From contig NZ_CP127295.1 in the NCBI RefSeq assembly GCF_030285665.1, forward strand, positions 9,362,001-9,426,000: a stretch of DNA of 64,000 nt. The letters are read 5' to 3'. The translations under genes and the position numbers were made by a program. Every line of letters begins with the position of its first letter. The stretch's first letter is position 1. Positions 24,278 to 32,586 of this stretch are shown piece after piece. The notes below the pieces were generated by a model. That model saw nothing but the letters and a program-made list of their open reading frames with translations. It was not told the origin of the DNA and ran no database searches. Source of the DNA: Amycolatopsis mongoliensis (GTDB taxonomy: Bacteria > Actinomycetota > Actinomycetes > Mycobacteriales > Pseudonocardiaceae).

Positions 24278-25597
24278 ATGTCACGCAACACGCCGAGCCG
24301 CGACGTCGGCAGCGTCCAGCCGCACAATTCCGGGCGAGCCGGGGAATATCCGGGCGAGGCCGGGCCGGAAAGCGTCGGCGTGGTCGTCGGCCAGGACGGA
24401 ACCGCACGCAAACAGCTCGAAGCCCTGCTGGCCGCCGCGCGCGACCTGCGCCCCCGGCTGCGGGCGGAGCAGGCCGCGACCGAGGAGCGTGGGTTCTACT
24501 CACCGGAGATGCACCAGGCCTTCGTCGAAGCCGGCTTCTTCCGCGTACTGCTCCCGAAAAAGCTCGGCGGCTTCGAACTCGGTGTCGAGGCCTTCTACCA
24601 GCTGATCAGTGAGGTGGCCAGGGGTTGCCCGTCCAGCGCATGGTGCCTCTGCCTGTCCGCGGGGCGCACGCTCACCCTCGCGTCCTACTGGCCCGAACAG
24701 GCGCAGCAGGAGATCTTCGGCGAGCACGGCCACCTGGTCAGCCCGATGAGCACCAAACCGCAGAAGGACGTGGTGATCACCCGCGAGAACCGCGGCCTGC
24801 GCATCTCCGGCACCTGGAAGTACTGCTCCGGTTCCCCGTACTCCACCCACTTCATGGCCGGCTTCGAGCTGCCCTCGGCCGAGGACGGCGAGCCGGTGCT
24901 GCACTGGGCCATGATCCCGCGCTCGGCCTACACCGTGCTGGACGACTGGGGCGGGATCATCGGCATGCGCGGGAGCGGATCGCACGGAATCCACGTAACG
25001 GATGCCCTCGTGCCCGAGCACCACGTCGTCGCGGCGACCGGGATGTCCTCCGCCTCGGGCGAGACCGTCGGTTCTCAGCTGTACGGCAACCCTGTCTACG
25101 GCGGCCCGTTCATGGCCTTCGCGGAGGGGGAGATCGCCGCGATCGTGGCCGGCCTGGGGCTGGCCGCCCTCGACGAGTACGAGTGGATCATCAGCACCGG
25201 CAAGGCACCCTGGGGCGGCGACGAAATCCTGCGCAGCGACCACCCGGTCTGGCAGGGCAAGTTCGGGACCGCGCTCGCCCTGGTGGACTCGGCGGCCGCC
25301 CTGTCCGCGCGCGGCGGGCAGCTGTACGAGGAGTTCGCCCGGCGCTCGGTCACCGGGCAGGAACCGTTCAGCGAGGAACGGGCCCTGCGCATGAACAACC
25401 TGTACCTCGTCGCGGAGAGCCAGGTGTGGGACGCGGTCGAGATGATGCTGCGCTCGGCCGGCACCCGCCACTCCGCCGACGGTGCCCGGCTCCAGCGCTA
25501 CTTCCGCGACATGGTGGCCGTCCGGTCCGTCGCGGACCAGCTCGACCTCTTCGCGATCTCCACCACGCAGGCCCACCTGGCGTCCGCCGGCAGGTGA
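24278..25597 (+). CDS. Flavin-dependent monooxygenase of the acyl-CoA-dehydrogenase fold (HsaA/group D type)
   Basis: A 439-residue protein of the two-component oxygenases that use reduced flavin (HsaA, p-hydroxyphenylacetate C2, DszC-like). The N-terminal helical domain (about 45-150) holds P-K-K-L-G-G-F-E-L-G. The middle beta domain (about 160-260) holds G-T-W-K-Y-C-S-G-S and G-M-R-G-S-G-S-H. A C-terminal helical domain follows. The acyl-CoA dehydrogenase base is not apparent, as expected for this group. It needs a flavin reductase, and the only one seen is at 35234. About 40 extra N-terminal residues are low-complexity. It forms an operon with the permease before and probably the RibB-like gene after. 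Confidence 0.8.
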   Translation: MSRNTPSRDVGSVQPHNSGRAGEYPGEAGPESVGVVVGQDGTARKQLEALLAAARDLRPRLRAEQAATEERGFYSPEMHQAFVEAGFFRVLLPKKLGGFELGVEAFYQLISEVARGCPSSAWCLCLSAGRTLTLASYWPEQAQQEIFGEHGHLVSPMSTKPQKDVVITRENRGLRISGTWKYCSGSPYSTHFMAGFELPSAEDGEPVLHWAMIPRSAYTVLDDWGGIIGMRGSGSHGIHVTDALVPEHHVVAATGMSSASGETVGSQLYGNPVYGGPFMAFAEGEIAAIVAGLGLAALDEYEWIISTGKAPWGGDEILRSDHPVWQGKFGTALALVDSAAALSARGGQLYEEFARRSVTGQEPFSEERALRMNNLYLVAESQVWDAVEMMLRSAGTRHSADGARLQRYFRDMVAVRSVADQLDLFAISTTQAHLASAGR

Positions 25598-25602
25598 GGC
25601 AA

Positions 25603-25636
25603 GCGGGCCCTCTCGGCGGACGTCGAGAGGGCCCGC
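25603..25636. terminator. Perfect 13-bp stem between the monooxygenase and the RibB-like gene
   Basis: GCGGGCCCTCTCG at 25603-25615 pairs exactly with 25624-25636 across an 8-base loop. It has no T-tract, so it could be a weak terminator, an attenuator lowering RibB-like expression, or an RNA-stability element. Confidence 0.55.
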
Positions 25637-25657
25637 ACGACCGACAGGAGATCCCCG

Positions 25658-26287
25658 ATGTGCGAATCGGACACTCTCCCGGTGGCGGCCGCGACCGAGC
25701 CGGGTCCGGACGACACCGTCCGCGCCGCCTTCGCGACCGGCCGCCCCGCGGTCCTCCCCGACGAGCACGGCGCACTGCTCGCCCTGCCGGCGCAGTCCGC
25801 GACACCCGCGCTCCTGCACTTCGCCATCCGGCATTCGTCCGGCCTGGTGCACGCCGCGGCGCCGTCGGCCTGGCTCGACCGGCTCCGGATTCCCGACCAG
25901 CCCGTGCTCGCCGCCGACCACAGCGGCCTCTCCTTCACCGTGGCCGTCGACGCGGCGGCCGGCGTCGGGACCGGCATCTCCGCGCGGGACCGCGCCTCGA
26001 CGATGCGGGTGATCGCCGACCCCCGTGCTGTCCCGGCCGATCTGATCCGCCCCGGCCACGTGCTCCCGATCCGTTGCGCGGACGAAGGATTCCTTGCCCG
26101 CCCACGGGTCTGGGAACGAGCGGTCGACCTCGTCGCGTCAGCCGGCCACTCCCCCGTCGCGATGGTGTGCCGCCTCGTGGACGACGAGGGACAACCCCTC
26201 GTCGGCGTTCCGGCCACGCGATTCGCGGTCGAACACGGGCTCCCGATGCTCAGGCGGCCGTCAATTCGCCGTCCAGCGCGGTCATGA
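25658..26287 (+). CDS. RibB-like protein (DHBP synthase fold) lacking catalytic residues
   Basis: A 209-residue protein that aligns along its length with 3,4-dihydroxy-2-butanone-4-phosphate synthase: I-R-H-S-S-G-L-V near residue 57, F-T-V-A-V-D near 93, G-I-S-A-R-D-R-A-S-T near 107 and R-P-G-H-V-L-P near 130. The catalytic parts are gone. The acidic R-E-N-E-G-D loop is replaced by L-P-D-E-H-G-A-L, G-H-T-E-A by P-R-V-W-E-R-A, and the late Glu (C-E-L) by Arg. Riboflavin precursor synthesis is therefore unlikely; a binding or regulatory role beside a flavin-dependent oxygenase is possible. An AGGAG precedes ATG 25658. The 3' end overlaps the convergent LysR gene by 38 bp. Confidence 0.75.
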   Translation: MCESDTLPVAAATEPGPDDTVRAAFATGRPAVLPDEHGALLALPAQSATPALLHFAIRHSSGLVHAAAPSAWLDRLRIPDQPVLAADHSGLSFTVAVDAAAGVGTGISARDRASTMRVIADPRAVPADLIRPGHVLPIRCADEGFLARPRVWERAVDLVASAGHSPVAMVCRLVDDEGQPLVGVPATRFAVEHGLPMLRRPSIRRPARS

Positions 26288-27134
26288 CGGCCGTGAGTGC
26301 CGGGTTGTCGTCACCCCGCCGCCACGCGAGGGCCAGTTCGACCGGTTCGACGTCGTCGAGATCCCGGAACACCGCACCCTCGAACGGCACGGCCCGCACT
26401 CCCGCCGGCAGTACGGCCAAGCCGAGGCCCGCGGCCACCAGCGCCAGCAGGACCGCGGTCCCCTGGGCCGTGTGCGCTTTCCGCGGCGTGAACCCGGCGG
26501 ACTGACAGGCCCGCACGACGGCCGAGTTGACCACCGAGTCCGCCGCGGCGTACATGATGAACTCTTCGCCGCCCAGCTCGCCGAGGCCGACGGACGAGCG
26601 CACCGCGAACGGGTGGCCGGCCGGAAGCGCGACGGCCAAGGCCTCCGTTTCGAACGTCCGCGCGACGATCCCGTCCCCGATCACCGGCGGCCGGAGCACG
26701 GCCAGGTCGAGCGTGCCGTCCCGCAGCCGGTCGCACTGGGCGGGCGTCAACAGGTCGGCGTGGATTTCGAGGGCGATCGACGGGAGGCTGTGCCGGATCG
26801 TGCGCGCGATCCGGGGCAGGTGGGTGTGGGCCGCGGTGCCGGTGAGGCCGAGCCGCACCAGGCCGCCCCAGCCGTCGGCGATCTTGCGGACCCCGCGGAC
26901 ACCGGCGTCCAGGGATTCGAGGATCCGGCGGATCTCCACGAGGAAGAACTCGCCGGCGGCGGTGAGCGAGACCCGACGGGTCGTCCGGATCAGCAACGTC
27001 GCGCCCAGCTCATGCTCGAGCTGGCGGATGGCCTGCGAGAGGGCGGGCTGAGCGATGTGCAGCCCAGCCGCCGCCCGGCTGAAGTGACACGTCTCCGCGA
27101 CCGCGACGAAGTACCGCAGCTGCCGTAGCTCCAT
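26250..27134 (-). CDS. LysR family transcriptional regulator
   Basis: A 294-residue LTTR. The N-terminal winged helix (M-E-L-R-Q-L-R-Y-F-V-A-V, then F-S-R-A-A-A-G-L-H-I-A-Q-P-A-L-S-Q-A-I near 18-36) is followed by the two-lobed effector domain (about 90-290). It is divergent from the permease/copper amine oxidase operon at 27312, with a candidate LysR box in between, so activation of that operon by a pathway metabolite is likely. It converges on and overlaps the RibB-like gene at its 3' end. Confidence 0.9.
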   Translation of the reverse strand: MELRQLRYFVAVAETCHFSRAAAGLHIAQPALSQAIRQLEHELGATLLIRTTRRVSLTAAGEFFLVEIRRILESLDAGVRGVRKIADGWGGLVRLGLTGTAAHTHLPRIARTIRHSLPSIALEIHADLLTPAQCDRLRDGTLDLAVLRPPVIGDGIVARTFETEALAVALPAGHPFAVRSSVGLGELGGEEFIMYAAADSVVNSAVVRACQSAGFTPRKAHTAQGTAVLLALVAAGLGLAVLPAGVRAVPFEGAVFRDLDDVEPVELALAWRRGDDNPALTAVMTALDGELTAA

Positions 27135-27193
27135 CGCGACCTCCGGGGATTGATAAGGGTGGCGACTCGGTTGGGACCAGCATCGTATAACTC

Positions 27194-27215
27194 AAACTTT
27201 TCGATTGACAAGTTT
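27194..27215. promoter_or_regulatory. Candidate LysR binding site
   Basis: AAACTT (27194-27199) and AAGTTT (27210-27215) form a perfect interrupted inverted repeat with a 10-bp spacer in the LysR-permease divergent gap. This has the A/T-rich dyad form of LTTR recognition sites. Confidence 0.5.
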
Positions 27216-27311
27216 CACCTCCCGGCTGACTCTTATCCACGTCACCGGCGGTGTCCCACTCCAGGTCCCGCCCCCTGAATCCCGCCCCGGCGGCCCCGGT
27301 GGAGGCGCTTG

Positions 27312-28739
27312 ATGGCAAACGCGGAAACACCCCGAACCAGCCTCAAACGGGACGCTTTCGGCGTTCCCGGCATCCTGTTCTTCGTGCTGTCGGCCCAGGC
27401 GCCGTTGACCAGCATCGTCGGCGCGGCCTGCCTGGCGATCGCGATGGGCAACGGAGCCGGGGCACCGGGCGCCTATCTCGCCGTCGGCCTCGTGGTGATC
27501 CTCTTCTCCGTCGGGTTCACGACGATCACCCGCCACCTCGACACCCGCGGCGGCTTCTTCGCCGTCATCCGGGCCGGGCTCGGACTGCGCACCGGCGCCG
27601 GCGGCTCGCTGCTGGCCCTGCTTTCCTACAACGCCGTCCAGTTCGCGATGTACGGCCTCTTCGGCGCCAGCTTGGCCGGACTGTTCAGCCGGGACGCCGG
27701 GTTCACCTCGCCCTGGTGGGCATGGTCGCTCGCGGCGATCGCCCTGGTGTGGTTCCTCGGCTCGCGCAAGGTGGAACTCGGCGCCCGGGTCCTCGCCGTC
27801 CTCGTGGCATTCGAACTCCTCCTGCTCGTCGCGTTCGCGGTGGGCGTGCTCGCCTCCCGCGGGGTCGGCTCCCTCGACGTGACCGGCAGTTTCGGCCCGT
27901 CAGCCGTCCTGGCCGGCGCACCCGGGGTCGCGATCATGTTCGCGATCGCGTCCATGTTCGGTTTCGAGTCCACCGCGATCTACTCCGGCGAGGCCAAGGA
28001 TCCGAAGAGGACGGTCCCGCGGGCCACCTACATCGCGGTCACCGTCATCGCGGTGTTCCTGGCGTTCGTCACGTGGATGCTGGTGGCCTACTACGGCGCG
28101 GCGCAGGTGCAGGCGCAAGCCGCCCAGGACCTGGGGAGCGATCCGGCCCTCTTCGCCTTGACCCCGCTCAACGACGTGCTGGGAAGCTGGGCGGGCACCG
28201 CCGCCGACGCCTTGCTCTGCACGTCGCTGTTCGCCGGGGTCCTGGCCTTCCACAACATGATCACCCGCTATTTCCACGCGATGGCCGGCAGCCGCCTCTT
28301 CCCCGCGGTTCTGGAGCGCACCAACCGCCACCAGGCACCGGCGAACGCTTCGGCCGCCCAGTCCCTGGCCGCGTGCGTGGTGATCGCGTCCTTCGCGGTT
28401 CTCGGCCTGGACCCGGTGGCGAAGCTGTTCAGCTGGTTCAGCGGCCTCGCCGTCGCCACCCTCATCGTGCTCTACACCCTCACGTCGATCGCCGTGATCG
28501 CCTACTTCCGGCGCCACCGGGTCGAAGCCGGCGTCTGGGCAACCAGGATCGCGCCGGGCCTCTCCACGGTCCTCATGCTCGGCATCCTCTCGTTGGTGCT
28601 GAACAACTTCGGCGTGCTCACCGGCGGTGACACCGTCACCGTCGTCCTCCTGCTCGTCACCATCCCGCTCAGTTTCGCTTTCGGCTGGGGCCGCGTCCGC
28701 GGCCAAGCGCCCGCGCTCGCCCCGGCCGAAGTCGCCTGA
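27312..28739 (+). CDS. APC superfamily permease
   Basis: A 475-residue protein with about 12 membrane segments and the APC fold. F-V-L-S-A-Q-A-P-L-T-S-I-V-G-A lies in TM1, F-G-F-E-S-T-A-I-Y-S-G-E-A before TM7 and a long hydrophobic C-terminal half follows. It is closest in pattern to actinobacterial amine/amino acid permeases. ATG 27312 is used rather than the TTG immediately before it. It is the first gene of a six-gene operon with copper amine oxidase, so uptake of the amine substrate is the natural role. Control by the divergent LysR is inferred. Confidence 0.88.
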   Translation: MANAETPRTSLKRDAFGVPGILFFVLSAQAPLTSIVGAACLAIAMGNGAGAPGAYLAVGLVVILFSVGFTTITRHLDTRGGFFAVIRAGLGLRTGAGGSLLALLSYNAVQFAMYGLFGASLAGLFSRDAGFTSPWWAWSLAAIALVWFLGSRKVELGARVLAVLVAFELLLLVAFAVGVLASRGVGSLDVTGSFGPSAVLAGAPGVAIMFAIASMFGFESTAIYSGEAKDPKRTVPRATYIAVTVIAVFLAFVTWMLVAYYGAAQVQAQAAQDLGSDPALFALTPLNDVLGSWAGTAADALLCTSLFAGVLAFHNMITRYFHAMAGSRLFPAVLERTNRHQAPANASAAQSLAACVVIASFAVLGLDPVAKLFSWFSGLAVATLIVLYTLTSIAVIAYFRRHRVEAGVWATRIAPGLSTVLMLGILSLVLNNFGVLTGGDTVTVVLLLVTIPLSFAFGWGRVRGQAPALAPAEVA

Positions 28740-28770
28740 CCCCCGATCCGTCACGACCGCAAGGAAGACG

Positions 28771-30738
28771 ATGACCCTCCAGACGCTGCCCACCACCGAC
28801 GTGCGGCCGGCCGGCGGCGCCCGCCGCCCGCTGGCGCCGCTGACCGAAGCCGAGGTCCGCCGGACCCGCGCGATCGTCGGCGACGCCGGGCTGATCACCG
28901 GACACAGCCGGTTCTCCTACGTCATGCTCCACGAGCCTGCCAAGGCCGACGTCCTGGCCTGGGACGGCACCCGCGAGCTGCCGCGTGAGGTGTCGCTGCT
29001 GCTGACCGATGTGGACAGTCTCGCGATCAGCGCGCTCGTCGTCGACCTGAGTGCCGGGCAGGTGGTCTCGCGGACCGCCATCGACCCCGCCGTCTCCGGG
29101 TTCGGCCCGTGCCTGGACGAGGACTACGAGCTCGTCGACCAGCTCGTCAAGGCCGATCCCCGCTGGGTCGCGGCGCTCGCCAAACGCGGGGTCACCGACA
29201 TCGCCAAGGTGAAAACGGCACCGCTGTCGGCCGGCGTGTTCGGCTACGACGACGAAGTCGGCACCCGGATGTACCGGGTGCTCAGCATGGTCCAGGAGCA
29301 TCCGGGCGACTCGCCGTGGGCGCATCCGATCGGCGGCGTCATCGCCCACGTCGACATCACCCGCCGCCGCGTCCTGCGCGTCGTGGAAACCCACGTCGAG
29401 CACGTCCCCGCGGAGTCCGGCGACTACCTCGACCGCGCGTTCCGCGGACCCGAGCGCACCGACCTCAAGCCCATCTCCATCACCCAGCCCGAAGGCGTCT
29501 CCTTCACCGTCGAAGACGGCGTCCTGCGCTGGCAGAACTGGTCGGTCCAGCTCGGCTTCAACGGGCGCGAAGGCCTGACCCTGCACCAGCTCTCCTACGA
29601 CGACCACGGCACCGAGCGGTCGATCCTCTACCGCGCGTCGATCGCCGAAATGGTCGTCAACTACGGCGACCCTGGCCCGACCCACGGCTGGCAGAACTAC
29701 TTCGACCTCGGCGAGTACCAGTTCGGCCGCCTCGCCAACTCCCTGGAACTCGGCTGCGACTGCCTGGGCGAGATCACCTACCTCGACGCGGTCGTCGTCG
29801 ACGACCTCTGCGCACCGGTCACCATCCGCAACGCCATCTGCATCCACGAAGAGGACTACGGCGTCCTGTGGAAGCACAACGACATCTACACAGGGACCTC
29901 CGAAACCCGTCGCCAGCGCCGGATCGTGATGTCCTTCTTCGGCACCGTCGGCAACTACGACTACGGCTTCTACTGGTACCTCTACCTCGACGGCACCATC
30001 GAACTGGAGGTCAAGGCCACCGGCATCCCGTTCCCCTCCGGCTACGACGGGCAGGACCCGCACTTCGCCGAACTGGCCCCGGGGCTGGGCGCGCCGGTCC
30101 ACCAGCACCTGTTCTCCGCCCGGCTCGACTTCGCGGTGGACGGCGTCCGCAACCACGTCGACGAACTCGACGTCACGCCGGTTCCCATGGGCGAAGGAAA
30201 CCCCTGGGGCAATGCGATCGCGCGGACGAAGACCCGGCTGCGGACCGAACAGGAGGCCCGCCGCCCGGCGGCCAATCACCTCAACCGCGTGTGGGCGATC
30301 TCCAGCGACGAACGCCGCAACCGGCTGGGCGAACCGACCTCCTACGTCCTTTACCCAGAGGGTCAACCGGCGTTGCTCGCCGACCCGGCCTCGTCGATCG
30401 CCGCGCGGGCCGCGTTCGCCCGCCACCACCTGTGGGTGACCCGCTACGACCGCGATCAACTGTGGCCGGCGGGCTACCTCGTCAACCAGAACCCGGGCCG
30501 CGACGGCCTTCCCGCCTACGCCGCGGACGACCGCGACGTCGACGGCCAGGACCTCGTCGTCTGGCACACCTTCGGCTTGACGCACTTCGTCCGCCCCGAG
30601 GACTGGCCGATCATGCCCGTCGACTACACCGGCTTCAGGCTGAAGCCACACGGCTTCTTCGACCGGAACCCGACCCTCGACGTCCCCGACCTCAACCGCG
30701 GCAGCTGCTGTGCTGCCGATGAGCATGGGCACCACTGA
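28771..30738 (+). CDS. Copper-containing primary amine oxidase (TPQ enzyme)
   Basis: A 655-residue enzyme with the copper amine oxidase layout: N2/N3 domains then the beta-sandwich catalytic domain. The tyrosine that becomes topaquinone lies in G-N-Y-D-Y-G near residue 395 and the catalytic base Asp in Y-F-D-L-G-E-Y near 311. Copper ligands are the H-Q-H pair near 444 and a further His in L-T-H-F-V-R-P-E-D-W near 607. No signal peptide is present, as in Arthrobacter enzymes. It converts R-CH2-NH2 plus O2 to aldehyde, NH3 and H2O2. With the following ALDH and the iac genes, tryptamine or phenethylamine-type substrates are likely. The C-terminus ends in a Cys/His-rich stretch. Confidence 0.92.
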   Translation: MTLQTLPTTDVRPAGGARRPLAPLTEAEVRRTRAIVGDAGLITGHSRFSYVMLHEPAKADVLAWDGTRELPREVSLLLTDVDSLAISALVVDLSAGQVVSRTAIDPAVSGFGPCLDEDYELVDQLVKADPRWVAALAKRGVTDIAKVKTAPLSAGVFGYDDEVGTRMYRVLSMVQEHPGDSPWAHPIGGVIAHVDITRRRVLRVVETHVEHVPAESGDYLDRAFRGPERTDLKPISITQPEGVSFTVEDGVLRWQNWSVQLGFNGREGLTLHQLSYDDHGTERSILYRASIAEMVVNYGDPGPTHGWQNYFDLGEYQFGRLANSLELGCDCLGEITYLDAVVVDDLCAPVTIRNAICIHEEDYGVLWKHNDIYTGTSETRRQRRIVMSFFGTVGNYDYGFYWYLYLDGTIELEVKATGIPFPSGYDGQDPHFAELAPGLGAPVHQHLFSARLDFAVDGVRNHVDELDVTPVPMGEGNPWGNAIARTKTRLRTEQEARRPAANHLNRVWAISSDERRNRLGEPTSYVLYPEGQPALLADPASSIAARAAFARHHLWVTRYDRDQLWPAGYLVNQNPGRDGLPAYAADDRDVDGQDLVVWHTFGLTHFVRPEDWPIMPVDYTGFRLKPHGFFDRNPTLDVPDLNRGSCCAADEHGHH

Positions 30739-31129
30739 GCGCGTGCGCCGCACGGTCGCCGTCGCCGCGGCGGCCGGCGGCGCCGGTCACCTCACCATGG
30801 CCACAGTGGACAGTCGCACAGCGTGGGTGTTCGCCGTCATGGGTGTGCTGTGCCTGCCGTGCGCCGCGCACCTGTGGCGGCACGACAGCCGGCGCTCGTG
30901 GGCGATGGTCGCCTTCGGCGCCGTCGGCATGGTCGCCATCCACTTCGGACTCATCGTGCGCTCTCCCGGTGCCGGACCGCACCACCACCTCGTCTTCGCC
31001 ACCACCGGACATCTCCCCGCCCCCGCCCACCTCGCACTGCTGACCGCCCTCGAGGCGCTGGTCGTCGCCGGCGTCCTCTGGGCGGCACCTCGCCATCCCA
31101 GCCGGAACACCACCAGGAGCACGCCATGA
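30719..31129 (+). CDS. Small His-rich integral membrane protein, function unknown
   Basis: A 136-residue protein with about four hydrophobic segments separated by short loops. The loop near residue 87 carries P-H-H-H and another nearby T-G-H-L, which could bind metal. It overlaps the 3' end of the copper amine oxidase gene and its stop overlaps the ALDH start (ATGA), so it is translated with both. I do not recognise the family. A role in copper supply or membrane sensing is speculative. Alternative starts are GTG 30710 and ATG 30725. Confidence 0.6.
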   Translation: MSMGTTERVRRTVAVAAAAGGAGHLTMATVDSRTAWVFAVMGVLCLPCAAHLWRHDSRRSWAMVAFGAVGMVAIHFGLIVRSPGAGPHHHLVFATTGHLPAPAHLALLTALEALVVAGVLWAAPRHPSRNTTRSTP

Positions 31130-32577
31130 CCGCCACCACCACCGCCCCGACCGGCCTGTTCCTCGCCGGACGCTGGACCGCCGGCGGCGCCGGCACGCTC
31201 ACCACCTTCAACCCGAGCACCGGCGAGCCCATGGAAGACGTCGCGTCGGCCAGCGCCGAAGACGTCGACACCGCCGTCGCGGCCGCGACGAAGGCGCTGC
31301 GCGGCGACTGGGCCGCGGTGCCGCCGTCGCAGAAGGGGAACCTGCTCACCAGGCTCGCCGACCTCGTCGAACGTGACGCCGAAACCCTCGCCCGGCTCGA
31401 AGCGCTCGAAATCGGGGTCCCGTTCGGCTTCGCGAGCGGGCTGTTCGTGCCCAACCTGATCGGCTCGCTGCGCTACTACGCCGGCTGGGCCGACAAGGTC
31501 AACGGCGAGCAGGTCGTCAACGACGGCTACTTCGGTGCCCCCACCCACGCCTACACGCGGCGCGAGCCCGTCGGCGTCATCGCCGCCATCGTCCCGTGGA
31601 ACGCCCCGCTGATGATTCTCGGCTGGAAGCTCGCCCCGGCGCTGGCCACCGGCAACACGGTGATCGTCAAACCCGCCGAGGACGCGTCCCTGTCGATCCT
31701 GCACCTGGCCAAGCTGGTCGAGGAGGCCGGTTTCCCGGCCGGGACCGTGCAGGTGCTGCCGGGCGTCGGCGGGGTCGTCGGCGAAGCGCTCGCCGTGCAC
31801 CCGGGGGTGCACAAGGTCAGCTTCACCGGTTCCACCGAGACGGGCCGCCGGATCCTGCGCAACTCCGCGGGCAACTTCAAGCGCACCACGCTCGAACTCG
31901 GCGGCAAGTCGCCGCAGATCCTCTTCGAGGACGCCGACCTCGACGCGGCGATCCGCGGCGCCGCGATGGGCATCTTCGCCAACCAGGGTCAGGTGTGCGC
32001 CGCCGGCACCCGCATCTTCGTCCACCGCTCGATCCACGACGCCGTGCTCGACGGGCTGAAGGCCGCCGCCGAAGCGCAGGTCGTCGGCGACCCGTTCGAA
32101 GCCACCACGACGATGGGACCGCTGGTCAACCGCGCTCAGCGGGACAAGGTCCTCGGCTACGTCGAGAAGGGCAAGGCCGAAGGCGCGAAGCTGGTCACCG
32201 GCGGCACGACGCCCGACGGTCCCGGCTTCTTCGTCAACCCCGCCGTGTTCGCCGGCACCAACGACCAGGTGATCGCCCGCGAAGAGATCTTCGGCCCGGT
32301 CGGGACGGTGATCCCGTTCGACGACGACGCCGAGGCCGTCGCGCTGGCCAACGACAACGACTACGGCCTCGCCGCCACTGTCTGGACCACCGACCTGAGC
32401 CGGGCTCACACCGTCTCCGCCGCGCTGCAGGCCGGCGCGGTCGGCGTGAACGGCTGGTCCCCGCTCGGCCCGCAGCTGCCCTGGGGCGGTGTGAAGGCCA
32501 GCGGGATCGGCCGTGAACTGGGTTACGAAGGCATTCTCGCCAACACCGAAGCCAAGACCGTCACGATCGTCTTGTGA
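31126..32577 (+). CDS. Aldehyde dehydrogenase (arylacetaldehyde type)
   Basis: A 483-residue ALDH with V-P-W-N-A-P near 152, F-T-G-S-T-E-T-G near 230, L-E-L-G-G-K-S-P near 252 and the nucleophile in N-Q-G-Q-V-C-A-A-G-T-R near 287. It is a close paralogue of the ALDH at 10420, sharing the C-terminal V-N-G-W-S-P-L signature. It lies directly after the copper amine oxidase, so it should oxidise the resulting aldehyde (for example indole-3-acetaldehyde) to the acid. It overlaps the small membrane-protein gene and is followed 9 bp later by the NTF2-like gene. Confidence 0.9.
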   Translation: MTATTTAPTGLFLAGRWTAGGAGTLTTFNPSTGEPMEDVASASAEDVDTAVAAATKALRGDWAAVPPSQKGNLLTRLADLVERDAETLARLEALEIGVPFGFASGLFVPNLIGSLRYYAGWADKVNGEQVVNDGYFGAPTHAYTRREPVGVIAAIVPWNAPLMILGWKLAPALATGNTVIVKPAEDASLSILHLAKLVEEAGFPAGTVQVLPGVGGVVGEALAVHPGVHKVSFTGSTETGRRILRNSAGNFKRTTLELGGKSPQILFEDADLDAAIRGAAMGIFANQGQVCAAGTRIFVHRSIHDAVLDGLKAAAEAQVVGDPFEATTTMGPLVNRAQRDKVLGYVEKGKAEGAKLVTGGTTPDGPGFFVNPAVFAGTNDQVIAREEIFGPVGTVIPFDDDAEAVALANDNDYGLAATVWTTDLSRAHTVSAALQAGAVGVNGWSPLGPQLPWGGVKASGIGRELGYEGILANTEAKTVTIVL

Positions 32578-32586
32578 GGTGAACCG

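Noticed and set aside
25658..26287. Annotation as a functional ribB for riboflavin synthesis
   Set aside because: The metal-binding acidic loop, the catalytic His segment and the later Glu are replaced, and no other rib gene is present.
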